DNA of 64,000 nucleotides from Symbiodinium natans (GCA_905221605.1 CAJNDS010002105.1:62001-126000), one strand, 5' to 3'. Shown: positions 46,903 through 59,099, counted from the first letter of the stretch. A program made the numbers and translations. Notes: a model not told the origin generated them from the sequence alone.

Positions 46903-47045
46903 AACACACACACACACACACATAAACACACACACACACACACTGGGACCCACACACCTACACACCCACACAACCACACAACCACCCGCCCACCCACCCA
47001 TCCACGCACGCACGCACGCACCCACCCACACACTTTACACACCGA
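46459..47045. repeat. (CA)n / (CACG)n microsatellite, about 590 bp
   Basis: The largest simple-repeat tract in the window: alternating CACG and CA units, then a long pure CA run (about 46,662-46,742), then CA interrupted by CATAAA units. Alternating purine-pyrimidine runs of this kind favour Z-DNA. All long His/Thr or Cys/Val frames across it are repeat translations. Confidence 0.99.
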
Positions 47046-47378
47046 CACACCCCTACACCTTCATATCCCTCAACAACTCCTTCGAGAAACAGAGAAGAGC
47101 ACTTGAAAGCCTTGGCGTCACTGGAAGATGCGTTCTTTATGGTCATCCGGACTTCCACGCCACCCTCGGTGCAGCCGTTCTTGTAGCCACGATGAATGAC
47201 TAATGGAAAAATGCGGACGCAGTCGGCTACTCTTGCTTTGCTTTGGCTCCTGACAGCTAGGCTTCGCGCCGGCATCGCCTCGCCGAGCTCGACGCGAAGG
47301 GAACCTGCAACATATTAGAAAAGCATGCTCCCCACAAGCCCCACCTTTCGAAGCCGACGAAAGCATGTGCAGCCTTGT

Positions 47379-47600
47379 TTACTGTGGGTAGCTGAGGTTC
47401 CGTCGCACGGCGAACTGGTTCATGGGGGCCTTGACCTTCAAAAGCGCTTTGCGACGTCGAGAACATGTCTTTGTTGAGTCCACACATTTCTCGTGATTTT
47501 CTTCTGGGCAAAGCTGTGTTGATGTTCCGGCCTCCTCGACTAGTACACCACTCTGCTCCGAAGCTGCAAGCTGCTCAAAGTCTAAGTCGGGCAGCACCTT
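47379..47600 (-). CDS. Candidate terminal exon, unknown family
   Basis: The minus strand reads VLPDLDFEQLAASEQSGVLV, continues KVKAPMNQFAVRRNLSYPQ and stops at TAA (47,379). It is coding-like, but some of it could be intron. Confidence 0.35.
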   Translation of the reverse strand, partial: KVLPDLDFEQLAASEQSGVLVEEAGTSTQLCPEENHEKCVDSTKTCSRRRKALLKVKAPMNQFAVRRNLSYPQ

Positions 47601-47604
47601 TGCA

Positions 47605-47680
47605 CCAAGGCCCAAGGCAAGAAAACAAGTGCTTTGTGATGTCCAAGGCCCAAGGCAAGAAAACAAGTGCTTTGTGATGT
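47605..47680. repeat. Perfect 38-bp tandem duplication
   Basis: Two identical 38-bp copies (47605-47642 and 47643-47680) beginning CCAAGGCCCAAGG. Identity is complete, so the duplication is recent or an assembly artefact. The length is not a multiple of three. Confidence 0.97.
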
Positions 47681-48429
47681 TTTGCCATGCTGCATGTTGT
47701 CAGAGGATTTGCTGAGGAATCGTTTGAGCTGACATCGCACAGCCCTTCGAGAGGTCGGCGAAGGCCACCACTGTGCTGGAGCTTATGCCAGTGCCCTGCG
47801 CGAATTCGTGGAGTGCTCACACAAATGAAAAGGCTCCACTGAAACTCCAAACTGAAACTCCAAAGTGCAAAAACCAACGGTCAACATCGGTTGACCCGTA
47901 AACCGTCCTGAGCCCTACAAACCCGAGCCCAATGGCCAAATTTTCCCTGAACTATGCATCTCCCAAGCCCGCAAAATCCTACCATTCGAAGAGCAGCGCC
48001 TTAAGTGGCCGAGGTGGCACCGCCGTCACCTCGAAGGCCTGCTGGAACTCGGCAAATGGCGAGACAGCTTAAGATTTGCTGATCCACGACTGGTAATTGA
48101 GGTTAAGACAGTTTGGCTTTATAGGTTCTGCAGAGACTGCAGAGCCCATATTTGCATTGCGCTTGGGGCTTAGGGCCAGGATAGGTTCGGGTTTGTTTGG
48201 GGGCTCTACGAAGAGTACAGTGCTTCCATCTTCGCTTCGTTGCAGCCTCGCCTCTGGAGCTTAAGTTTTGCGAGAACTTTGCTGGCAAAGCACTCCGAAG
48301 CTGGCCTTGATTTCGGTGGTGCTCGCTGCCGGCGCCGAACACCCAAACTGCGTGTCGGAGAGTGCCAAACGTGCACCCGGAGAGTGACAAATATGCAAAC
48401 ATGCAAAGCTGCAGCAAGTGCCTCAACGG

Positions 48430-48745
48430 GCCGCAAGCTCCGCACCTGTACCGGAAGCTCGTCAAGTGGTGTGTACCTGTCAGCCAAGGCAACTCGACGA
48501 GCTGTAACCTTGAAGGCGATTTTTTGCGTGCGAACAAACTTCTTCTCACTTTCGATAACAGAAGCAGGAGCACAGCCCAGAGGCGGTAAACATGACTTCA
48601 AAAGCTTGAATCCGTGAAAACGACGTTGCCACCATCCAACACCAAAGCTCAAACTCCAAATACTCCAACACCTGGGCATCGGCCCATCTACGGTTTGGGC
48701 GAAGCACCACGTACCCACGGAGGGCCGCAGCTGCCAATCTGACGC
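48430..48745 (-). CDS. Candidate exons with SVGTW motif
   Basis: At 48,708-48,743 the minus strand reads SDWQLRPSVGTW; at about 48.43-48.57 kb it reads SVIESEKKFVRTQKIAFKVT and DELPVQVRSLRPVEALAAAL. The first piece matches the motif at 50.95 kb closely. The family is unknown and junctions are unresolved. Confidence 0.4.
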
Positions 48746-49498
48746 TGGAGCCACTTGAGCGGCTGCCTCCCAAAAACAGAATAACATCTCTTGATTTTCG
48801 CACTACTTTCGCGCGTGCACATTCACACAATCGCAAAGCCACCAGGGCAGCACATAGGTGTTACAGACATGAACTGCATCTGCAGCACATCTGAGACAAT
48901 GAAGCAAAACCTGCAAATGCAACACATCTGTGATTGCAGCGAGCATGTGGTTGAAACAAATCTGGGTCGTAACTGATGCTAAAGTAAGATGAATGTTGCA
49001 TCACTCGTTCTTGCCGTTCAACATGATCGGTGCAAGCTTCCCTCTCTGGTACTCAGGTTCGTGGACAAGGTTTGTACCCGAGAGCGCTGGCAATCTGTCA
49101 ACCCGCTGATGAACCCTACACCAGCCTGCTCCACAGCCTCCAGCTTGGGCGACCTAACATCCGCCTGCACTTCCAGGTTGCCGCGAAGTATGCTGTAGCT
49201 TAAGATTTCAGGCGGACGTCATCCTGCATCATCCTCATGGCTTCCAGTTCTCAAACAAAAAAACCATGCTGGATCCCAAAGGAGGCGCTCTTCCAATGTG
49301 GAGGGAAGCAAGGCTTCACACTGAAACATGTGAGAAGCTCGAACGTCGATCCGCCTCTTCTGCCTTCGGAGACGGTCTCAGCGGTGCATACCTTCGGCTG
49401 AGGCTGCCGACCCCCAGCTGGCAACACTACGGCAATGGTTGACCCGCTGGCCCCAGCCCCAGAAGCGCGCAAAGAAACCGAAGCCACTGACACTTGAA

Positions 49499-49552
49499 CT
49501 CATCTTGATCTCATCTTGATCTCATCTTGATCTCATCTTGATCCCATCTTGG
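49499..49552. repeat. 11-bp tandem repeat, about 5 copies
   Basis: CTCATCTTGAT repeated, the last copy with a T-to-C change. Confidence 0.95.
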
Positions 49553-49599
49553 ACCACTTGAATCTCTCCCAAGCCGAAAGCTGGCGTTACGTTCGTTCA

Positions 49600-49645
49600 A
49601 AGGTGCCAGGTTCCAACGGAGGCCAGCAGGTGCCAAGGTTGGACC
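49600..49645 (-). CDS. Candidate exon with SVGTW motif
   Basis: The minus strand reads QPWHLLASVGTWH, the third close match to the motif at 48.7 and 50.95 kb. Confidence 0.35.
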
Positions 49646-50643
49646 GAGAATGCCTTGCAGCATCTTGCAGCTCACCGAGGTTTAGCTTAAAGATGTTTAA
49701 AGCCTTCAAGAGCGCTTCATGACTGCTACACTCTTACTGTTGCTCGAGCTGCTGATACATTGCCCATTCACAAGCCGCAGACTGCCTCCGGCTGCTTGGG
49801 TCTCTCTCTTTCCTTTGGCAGCTCCCGCACGGGGTGCCTGGTGTCCACCTGACAGCGATGCCACACTCATTGCATTCACTGAGTGATGCTCACAACATCT
49901 CCAACATCTCCGCAGCTCAAACTGACCGACATGAGCAGCCAACACCCAGCCAAGCACAGACAACTCACAAAAACGAGGTCACGAGGGAAAGATGCTGTGG
50001 CCTCTGTGGCTGCAGCACTAAACATCGGCGAGGTGCCTGGCATTCCATGTGGCATGCGTCCCCGTGTCCAATAGCTGATTCCAAGAAGGGAATTAAGGAC
50101 ATTCCAAGGATATCGTTCTTGAGGAACGATGTCCTTGGTCTTGTTACTCCCGTCTTGACGATGTGAATCAATACCGAGCAGGACGTACCGAGCGACACCG
50201 TTCTGGCTGGTGATGTGCTGGCCTGCAGAGACTGGGCTGTCAATTGTACCCAACACATTTACGAAGATTTGGGAAAACGTTGGTAGCCGGATATTTGGAG
50301 AACGGGAGATACGTGAGGGTTTGCGGCTTAAAGCTTATGCTCGCCTCAGTTCATCTGATCTGGGTGCCGAGCTGCAGCCACGAGATCCTCCACAAACTGT
50401 CCCGCGACAGCTCGCTCATGCTCCACCTCTCACTGGGCTGTGCCATCCAGTGCCAGAGACTGCTGCACTAGAGGATGGCCTCTTCCCCTCGAGTGGAAAG
50501 AAGTGGCTCATCCTGCTGAAGTGTGATAGGATGGTGAAAGCGACATCTCCACCGCTGAGTCTCCTGAGGCTCTGCCTGTGCCGAGCTCTCCTGCACAGAT
50601 CTGCACAAAGACACCAAAAGCAAAAAAGCAAAAAAAAAAAAAA

Positions 50644-51290
50644 CTACGCCACTCTGAGCTCCCGGTGCTCAGTCTGAGAGGCTGCTCGAAGCACTGACTG
50701 CACCTCCGGAGCCTTGACCACGGGCGTGGGAATCATGTACCTAACACAGAGAAAGAGAGAAAGATTCAGAAAGAGGCGCTGAAAGGGCCGCTGAGAAGGT
50801 TCCAACAGCGCACATCCCACTTCAAGGTGAATCATCGGCATGGTCAGCTTCAAAAAAAAATCTATGTATCGCATCCGAGAGCTGGGAACATCCTGGGGAG
50901 CATCCTGGCCGAAAGAAGACAGGGAAGGGCGCCAGGTCCCAACGGAGGGCATCATGTTCCACTCGGGTTCCTTGACCTCTTCTTTCTCCTGCACAAATGG
51001 CAAATCTTCGAAAGCAGAACTCCCTGTAATTTCTGTGCCCACATGCGGAGGGTCCTCTTCCAGCTTCTCCAGGGGTCCTATTATGTGGCAGATGCATTGA
51101 AGAGCAACCCTCCAAGGGTGTACTGCGAATGCTAAAAAAGTACGGCTGTAGTTGTTCCTGCCTTCCGGCTTCACGGACCCTGACATGGGTCCACCAGCAG
51201 CTGCAGCCTTTGCGGCTAAGTTCGTTGCTCGTCTGCGCTTTTGGGCCACTTCGCGAGCTAATTGCGTCACCCAAGTTTTCACTTCCCCAA
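50644..51290 (-). CDS. Unassigned gene, acidic protein with SVGTW motif; stop at 50,644
   Basis: The last exon is 50644-50740: after a pyrimidine-rich tract and an AG|G acceptor the frame reads YMIPTPVVKAPEVQSVLRAA and ends RELRVA plus TAG. Upstream, 50.92-51.08 kb reads an acidic stretch (LEEDPPHVGTEITGSSAFED, later VQEKEEVKEPEWNMMPSVGT), and 51.19-51.29 kb reads VKTWVTQLAREVAQKRRRAT followed by an Ala-rich helix. These are in one long frame on the minus strand, but the pyrimidine tract before the last exon shows introns are present. No family is recognised. The stop is followed on the minus strand by a run of T. Confidence 0.5.
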
Positions 51291-53162
51291 AACCCGCTTT
51301 TGTCCTTACAGTCCTGCGAGCCAAGATGCCTCTGGCAGCAGGTCTGCAATCGCACCTTGGAGTCAGCATGACATGGGTGGGAGTTGAATATTTTCCCCAC
51401 AGTGATGCCCCTACCACACCTCGAAGGCAATTTGAACGTCTAGGTATTGACCCGCATTTGTGTCTCATGCGTCTCGGATTCCCTCAACCGTTAGCGGTTA
51501 ACTTTAGCTTGGGTCCTAGAGCACAAAAGTTATCATGAACCAAGCCAAACACAAAGACCTAACGCACCTCAGTCATCCTCGAACTGAGGATCCGAACCCC
51601 AGGGATCTGCCGGCCGGTCCTGTGAAGGACTTTTTTGGGGGAGTCCTACCTTTCGAGCACTGACCGCCCAGCATGTAACAAGAATCAACGGGCGCAAGGC
51701 TCCTGCACCAGCGTGCGAAGCACTCGCTCCACGAAGCTGAGGATGTTGTGGTCATCAAGATAAGATCTTGCCTGGAGGGGAGGTGTGACTTATCTGTGAT
51801 TTCGCGCAGCACCAAAGTAAGTCCGTTCAAGGAAAGTTGGTGCTGTTTAGGGCACTTTACTTGATTTGCGGGCGGAGTGATGTCCACGACTGCCACGTAA
51901 GCGCACAAACCGATTCTGCGTCGACCCATCCGGCAACGATTGTGGTGAAACCGATTCAGAGTCTCCAGCAGCTTAAAAACAGGGCAATGAGTGGCAATAA
52001 ATGCCAGTGACTTCCATGATCTGTTCAGACTTCACGAAGGCTTGGCACTGGAGGAAGCTCAGTGGACACGTCGCCATCGCAAGGCCACCATGCACTGGGT
52101 TCGGCCACTACATCCGTACATCCCCGGCTCCGCGAATGCAAAGACAAACTCGAAGTCGTAGCCCTCACCATGGCCACCAACTTGGCAAGCTCCTTGCTGT
52201 GGCAAACCAAAGCAGCTCTCTAAAACTCATCCACCTTCATCTCCATTCTCCCTTCCCCCCCCCCCTTTTGCATCTGTCCTCTTCCCCGAGTCAGCAGAAG
52301 CCTGCGATGCTCTGAGACTTCTGAGGGAATCTGAGATCTCAACTCCTGCGCCTCCCAGTCGCTGGAAGAGAAGCCAACACCCCTTAGAGCTGTTCTAGTA
52401 TCCATCGGCACACACTTTAGCCTTCCAGCGGCTTCTGCCTATCCTGGTAATTTGCACCTCTGAGACCCAGGCGTCCGGTCCACGGCGCGCAGCCTGGGCG
52501 ATTCCCAGGAGATGGCTTCAAATACGGATTTGTACGATAATTCTGCATTCTCCGGGTTTTTTCAGGGTGTCCAGATGATTGATGGGGTTCCATGATCCCA
52601 CGTCGGCCCTTTCGTCACGATGCATCTGCTGTCCTTGAGGTGGTTACAGGGCACTGAAGGAAAGCCGACAAAATATCATGCGATAATGATTTCAGAGGCA
52701 AGTTGAAAGGACCTAGGGGCATCTAGGTTCTGAATTCCGGGCTTGGCTGCATGGGGCAATGTAGGGAAGTGCGTGTGAGCCCACGCAGATAACGTGTTTT
52801 GCTCACGCTTGGGCTGGATCGAGATCATGAGGTTATTCCAAAGCAAACCGAAAACTTAAACCTTCCACGCATCACATCGCCCATTACTTGTAGTTGCAAC
52901 TCTACGATGCCCCACATCGCAAGATGCCCATCAGTCCCCTTCTGCGTTCACTCCTCAGGCCCGGATCCTGAGTGCACCCTGCAGCAGCTCGTCGACTGGT
53001 ACTGGGGGGTAATGCCTGGAATTGAAGATGTTGCAAAGCTTTGCTGCAAAGCCTATCCAAAACTGGTAGGGCACTGCTGCCAGTAGGTCCAGCACTGGAG
53101 CATGCGCATGCAGTCTGTAAAGTCGCCGGCCAGAAGCACCTCTGCATGGAACGAACATCTGT

Positions 53163-53183
53163 ACATATATATATATATATATA
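53163..53183. repeat. (TA)n microsatellite
   Basis: About ten TA units. Confidence 0.95.
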
Positions 53184-54263
53184 ATAGGGTCACCATCTTT
53201 GAACGTGCGGATCTAAAAATACCTCAACAGTCAAATTTTACGGATTCAAACGTACCTTTATGCTTCCGTGGCTTCACTCATTTTAAAAGTGTCACCGTAT
53301 GCTCACCCGCAGATGGACCCACAGCGGGTTGTTGCCGACTGCTGACCAGACCTAGAGAAAAACGCCCAGAAATCATCTTTTGCGGGGAATAACCAAAAAA
53401 CAAAAACAAAAAAATCATTTCCAAAGCTATGGGGCTGCAGCCTCCAAAAGATGGATGTTCGGATTTCTCGAAAAAGAAAGTTGTTTTGTCGACTGATGGT
53501 TGCACGAGAACCACTGCAATCAGGATCGTCTGGAGAAGAAGATGGGTTTTGCATGATCTGAAAAACCATCGTTCTCTCGAGAAAAAGGATGTATTTTTCC
53601 GATCGAAGGTTTCTCAAGAACCCAAAAGATGTTTTCTTGGTTATTCGTGACAATAAACGTTATGGTTTCTGGACGTTGGTCTCTTGGTCACAGTCGGCAA
53701 CAGACCACGGTTCGTCTTGGGCATTGGAAAGCCTTCGTAACACATGCCGTCACAGACGCTTGGACCTCTCCTTGACGCGAAACTTATAAGGACTCCCGAA
53801 ACACTAATACCCTAGACCGCCTAGACCCTCTACCCGAGACCCTCAACGACCCTAAACACTGAAGTTTAAACTGTAAACCTGAAATCATAGGAAGCAAATA
53901 GTAATAACGCGGTAGTAGTTGGTAGATGAACGGTTCATGCCAATGGCATTGCTCTTCGTTGTTTTTCAAGTGCAGCGAAGGTTTTCTTTCTTTCATGGGT
54001 TCCCCATCGCCTAGGTCGCGTGCAACTTTCAGACTCGGAATGTTCCGAGCGCCCCATTCGCAAACACACTGCTCGCTTGATTTGGGCGCAATTGCAAACA
54101 CAATGTTCCCATGATGGGTTTGGACAGGATTCATATACTTTTGAAGCAACCTCTTAGGGTTCAATGTATGCCTGAAGCAAGTTTGCCCGGATCACATGCG
54201 GGGGGTTGGGGGGGGGGAGGGGGGGCAGTAAAGTTTGAGGGAGGCGAGGGGTGAGGCATGCCG

Positions 54264-54310
54264 TGTATATATATATATATACATATATAATACATATATA
54301 TGTACATATA
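54264..54310. repeat. (TA)n-rich microsatellite
   Basis: TA units with ACATA and GTACATA interruptions. Confidence 0.92.
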
Positions 54311-56133
54311 TTACAAACAACGCGAGGAGTGGACAAGCAGTTAGTGGCGAAACAAGGAACCGCCAAATCAGCAAAGCGGGAGTGGGCATGAGAGACTACA
54401 AGCGGAAAAGCGGCGAAGCAGAGAAGCAGGGTAAGCTGAGACCAGAGGGCGGGACAGCAAGGCAAAAAGCAAAAGCGAAAAGCAAAAGCAACAAAAGCAC
54501 AGACCACAGACTGGAAGCAAAGATCAGAAAGCAACAAAAGAAAACATAAAAAGTACAAGAACCAAAAAAGCGGAGAGCAGAGCTCTCGAAAGAAAAAACA
54601 GCCAAAGCGAACAAACAAAAACAAAACAGAAGAACTAAAAACGAAAAACACGGAAACATAAAAGCCAAGAGCAACAAAAGCAAAACAAGAGACAGTCAAA
54701 GAGCTAAACGCAAAACATGGCAAACGCAGAAATCAAGCAAAGCAACTATAAAAAAAACCAAACAACATCAAACAACAATACGCACTGGTCGCCTCTCGGA
54801 TGCCTATGACCATCGCGACGCAGAGGTAACCTAACTGCTCAGTGCAAACGGCAGCAAGTTGCAGCAAATTGCAGCAAATTGCCTCCAGTGCCTTAAAAAC
54901 GGCAAAAACACCATCAGAAAAACGGAAGTGCTTGGGCTATCTTGGGCCCAGGCAGAGGAGCGGGTGTGGCCGAGCCAAGTCACCTCGCAGTGCGCTTTCG
55001 GCTGCACACATTGGAAGGACCCACAAAACCTAAACCAAACAACCAAACCTAACCTAACGAAACTTGGAGAGATGCGGGAACGGGCCTCGAAGCCTGGAGA
55101 AACTAGAGTGGTCTGGGAAGTTCTGGAGCGGTGGAACATCTCGCGATTCACCTATGTTAAGTACAACGACTTGGCTACGATCACCCCAAATGCCTGTTCC
55201 AATGCCCTGTGGGGAAGGGGTTGCCATGGGCCTGAAGGTTGCCACAGGCAGTTGCTGCGCGGGGAGTGGGAATGAAGCCGAATACTTCTATCATCTCGGA
55301 CGGCATGAATGCTTGGGCGCCCAAGCCCATCTGAGTTGTGAGTGTTTTGCTTGTTGACTTCCTCTTTTGGAATACCGGGACAACATCCAGCATACTGGTG
55401 GCCATCAGAGAGGTAGTATGGCATGGCGGGTGGGAATCTGCCTGTAGTCAATTGGACGCCAGGATCGCGATTGTCGCACCACATGTTCGACATGTGTGTC
55501 GTTGACGTTGTCAACAGCAAGCGCCCAGTTTCTGGCGCTAAACCCTTGTACCCGTTTTCCAGTCTGACTTGTGCATGCGAGTAGGGCAGGAGGGGGCCGG
55601 GTGCTCGGGAAGCCGTTTTCTTGGTCGATGCGGGATGCCGGTATCGACAAGCTGTGCCACTGTTTTCGTGGACTCAGGCTTGAAGCTGCTGTCTTGCTGT
55701 GATCTGTTCCCCTTCTGATTGCCGATCGGTGTATTTTGCGCTCGCGACTCTTGGAGTACGGTTCTTCCCTCTCTCATTTGTTATCATTAATATGTGTTTT
55801 TGCCGGTCTGAGGGGTTTTCCCTGCAGGGCCCAGACTGCTCCCGCTTGTGCTAAGCATATGCACGTACGTGCACGCCTAGGCCCTGTTGAACTCGATCTT
55901 GCAACGGGAAGTACAAAAGATCGAGTGCAGGGACCCCCTGCTGTAGCAGCGGCCACACCACTTCGGGTTCATACTTGATTTGCCTGTTGGCCCATTCCAT
56001 AATTCCACGAACTAGAAGCCAATAGCCTGCAGCTGTGCACAAGTAGCATTTTTTGACTTTAACGTATTCTGACTTTTCCGATCCTGCTTTCTTGATCTCC
56101 ACAGCACCCAATGGCATCTCTGGGGGCCAAGGC

Positions 56134-58403
56134 TGAGCAGAGAGTCCCAGAGCCGAAGGACATCTGCCATGTCCAGCTCCTGCAACAGAGTTCAATGCCC
56201 TCAGCCACGCAACATACCTGGTGGTCTTGTAGAAACTGAATCGGAATGGATGCTACATGCTCCCATGGTTATGAAGTGCTGAAAGTGAGCGAACTGCTAA
56301 CACGAACACCAGTGCCATGGCCATGTGCTCTGGCTGTAGCTATCGTCTTTTTTAGGGTCCTGGGTCAGCATCAGCGTCAGCCACCTGGCCATGTTCACAT
56401 GGCTTCTGCCGGAATTCAAGTGCTGCATTGTTTGCTGGTTCTTTACGATATAGCGGTGACTGAGGCCCCTGGCGGAACCGTGTAGTACACAGGTGACACT
56501 CGCAGCTCCTCCAGATGTCCCCAGACCTCTGACTCTGAAACACGACACGCCCAGACGCTTGCACAGAATGCACAGACATGCGGCCGGCATCTGTCAGGTA
56601 ACGAAGGCCTCTGGCCTCTTGATCCTTCTCCTTGAGCAACGCATTGAATTGGTCAATTCGGCCCATCATGCCGCCCTCCTCGTTGTCCATGGTCTTGACG
56701 AAGGCGTCTCGCATGTCAGACATCAGCAAGCTGAAGCAAAAAAACGTGTCCGCCTCGGGGAGAAGGTAAATTGCAAAGGCGAAACATGCAATGACCTTCA
56801 AAGGCAAAGCAAAGAAACGGAGTCCAATTTATGCCAAGTCTCCTCTGCATGCTGGAAGTTCAAGGGATCTTGCGCGAATAAGTAGTACAGTGGTGCACAC
56901 AGCTCATTCATGCCCTGTACATATCGAACACCACGGTTCAGCTTGGCATAAAGGAGCAGTATCCGCGCCAGGACGTCGTAGTGGCTCTTGGGGCTCACAA
57001 CGTCGATGCACTCTGGATCTCTGCTTGTGACGGCCAACGTCACCTCAGAGGGGTCGAATCGTTGTCGACCGTCCTTCAGTTGCCAAAAGTTGCCATGCTT
57101 TCCCTCACAGTTGGGCAAACATAGGCAAAACAAGACATCGAGCCATGAGGCAACAGCTGCACATAGCACTAGCACCTCTTTGGGACATTTACTGGACATT
57201 TTGGGAGACTGGTGTCCTCAACATTGTCTGGATCTTTGCCAAAAGATTCAGAGCCGGCTGGTAGCGTGCGGCAAAAGAAGTCCATCTCCGGCCTCTGCTC
57301 AGTCAAGACGTGCAAGGGTTCGAAGAACTCGCCAGGCATAGTCGCATCACGTTATGTCGGTGTTACACCGGTATAGATTCACAAACCGTCCATCCTTATT
57401 TACTGCAGCCAGTACACAGGCTTGGGCCACCATGTGTCTCTACTCGGGTTGAAGGGCAACTGTTTAACTGTTTCGCAAGGTGGGCCTGGTGCGCAGGACA
57501 TCTTTCCGTATCTGCTCGAGCACCTCAGGGGGTCCGGAACTCTGGTTAAATGCTTCCGCGACATTCTTCCGGCTTTCAGTTGTGAACTTGCGCAATAACC
57601 GCCGTGACCTCGGAAAGCGGGACTACGTGGTCCTCGTCATCGGGCCAGCCGGGGGGTCGCTCCTCAGTGGGACAGCAAGAATGGGGATAATGGAGACATA
57701 TTTGGATAACCAAAGAAGTTGCAGCAAAAGAGCGTCCTGCCAGTGGGTTCCAGTGTCAGTTAGGTTTGTTCGGGGTCACTTGTCCAACTCGAGGGCTTGT
57801 TCACATCCTGTAACACTGCTGAAGCACTTCGAGTTGCTCAGCGGGAGCAAAGTTCGCTTGGTGATCTCGAAAAAGCTTGCTACTGTAAGCGGCCCGTTCC
57901 TGGATGCTGGCAGGGCTCCCCTACCTGAGCTAGCTCGTGTGGGAGTTCTGCTAGCAGCTCCTCACACAAGCCGAGCTGAGGGAATCAACAGGCACTGGCA
58001 TGCTGAAGGCCTTCCTCACTAGCATTCACTAGCTGGACCTGGCCTGGAGGAAGGTGGCATAGTCTGCCCTAGCGGAGGCCAGTGCGACATCCCAGCGGAA
58101 GGCATCACAAGGCCTCAAGGTACATCAGCTTTGCAAGCGTCACGGGGCAGGTCGTCCTGGTCAGACCTCTGCAAGTGCACTCGTCTCCACCAAGGCGCAG
58201 ATAGCCCAACAGCAGCTTCCAGAGAGCCGCACGAAGGGCAGGTGCCTTGCACCAAATGAATCAACCCACTTTTCAGTGACTCTGCTTGTCAGCATAGGTT
58301 AGGTCAGTCTACCTTGAATGCTTTGAATGCTTGTGCAGGTCGCCTCATCTGGGATGCCATCGGCACATAGCGGTCTGACCACATTCAAGTCTATTTCCAG
58401 CAC
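56134..58403 (-). CDS. TBC-domain Rab GTPase-activating protein, TBC1D13-like, partial
   Basis: TBC proteins switch off Rab GTPases in vesicle traffic by supplying an Arg and a Gln finger. Twelve exons join in phase to about 303 residues: 58344-58403, 58181-58245, 58044-58113, 57925-57960, 57609-57662, 57486-57541, 57217-57292, 56843-57073, 56616-56753, 56474-56526, 56360-56384, 56134-56179. Family motifs in order: GIPDEAPALRAALWKLLLGY, DHVVPLS, EVLEQIRKDVLRTRPEMDFF (Arg finger region, IRKDVLRT), HYDVLARILLLYAKLNRGVR, YVQGMNE (Gln finger), HAEADTFFCFSLLMSDMRDA, WLTLMLTQELDMADVLRLWD. The spacing and the HAEADTFFCF phrase fit the TBC1D13 subgroup best. Donors: 3 GT, 6 GC, 3 GA. The initiating Met and the last roughly 80 residues expected for the family were not located. 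Confidence 0.93.
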
Positions 58404-58729
58404 CTTCGGCGAGTCGCCATCGGTGATGCGAGGACAAACAGAGTGCCTCTGCAGGGATTTGCAGTGTGGCGCAAGCGATGCCTGCACCTACATGCATCAG
58501 TATCGCGCACATCTACTGCGGCTGCCTCGGAGACTCTACCGTCTCCGAATCTATCCGGCAGTATCAAGCACGCGAGTTCAGGTGTTCGAGCCCTTGCTGT
58601 CATGGCCGTCATGGAATCTGCTACAGCTGCACTTAGGTGTGCACTGTAGCTGCAGCTGTCTAACACCACTTCCTGGCCATGCTGCTCGGAGAGAGCAGAC
58701 ATCCAAAAGCAGACAAGAGCCGAGGGGCA

Positions 58730-59055
58730 GCAGCCGGATCAATCGGGCCGCAAGCTTCTCGCAGTCGGTCTGGAGCGCCTGCAAGGTCAGGAAGAAACTT
58801 CGGACTCGGAGGCTGGCAATGCTGGCGTGGGAGTAGATTTGATCATTGAACTCTGCAAAACTGAACTGTCCAAGTTGCCTGCACCTGGACGTGCTGCAGC
58901 AATGAGCTGACCGCATGTGGCAGTGTCTGGTTGGCAGCGCGCCGTGGCATGAGCACATTGCGGAGCGGCTGAGAGCGAATCTTCTCAGCTTTTTGCCGAG
59001 CACAGGTTCTTCGTTTGGGCTCCTTATGATTGGACTTGGGCATGAGGGGAGAAGC
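58730..59055 (-). CDS. Candidate exons upstream of the TBC gene
   Basis: At about 58.93-59.04 kb the minus strand opens with a Met after an AG|G site and reads a basic segment (MPKSNHKEPKRRTCARQKAE). At about 58.73-58.86 kb it reads EFNDQIYSHASIASLRVRSF then FLTLQALQTDCEKLAARLIR, strongly coding-like. They may be the N-terminal part of the TBC gene or a separate gene upstream. Confidence 0.4.
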
Positions 59056-59099
59056 TACCTCGAGATTAGTTAAATACATTGTGAGCTAAACGGCCCCGA

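Larger units (their letters stand above)
51540..56100. other. No gene recognised
   Basis: Short frames only. Simple repeats: a C tract near 52,258, TA microsatellites at 53,163-53,183 and 54,264-54,310, G-rich sequence at about 54.2 kb and an A-rich stretch at 54.4-54.75 kb whose antisense frame is Phe/Leu/Ser-rich. The C-terminal exons of the TBC gene should lie in the right part of this stretch but were not identified. Confidence 0.4.

Noticed and set aside
46281-47048. Several long open frames (up to 178 codons) across the CA tract
   Set aside because: They are Cys-Val or His-Thr translations of a microsatellite, open in several frames on both strands.
54154-54723. Minus-strand frame of 189 codons, Phe/Leu/Ser-rich, looking like a membrane protein
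   Set aside because: It is the antisense of an A-rich low-complexity stretch. Hydrophobic runs arise from T-rich codons and there is no exon structure or family.
55897-56000. Minus-strand VPALDLLYF as the next TBC exon
   Set aside because: It resembles the family segment that should follow, but its phase after an AG|G acceptor does not fit the preceding exon, which ends in phase 1.
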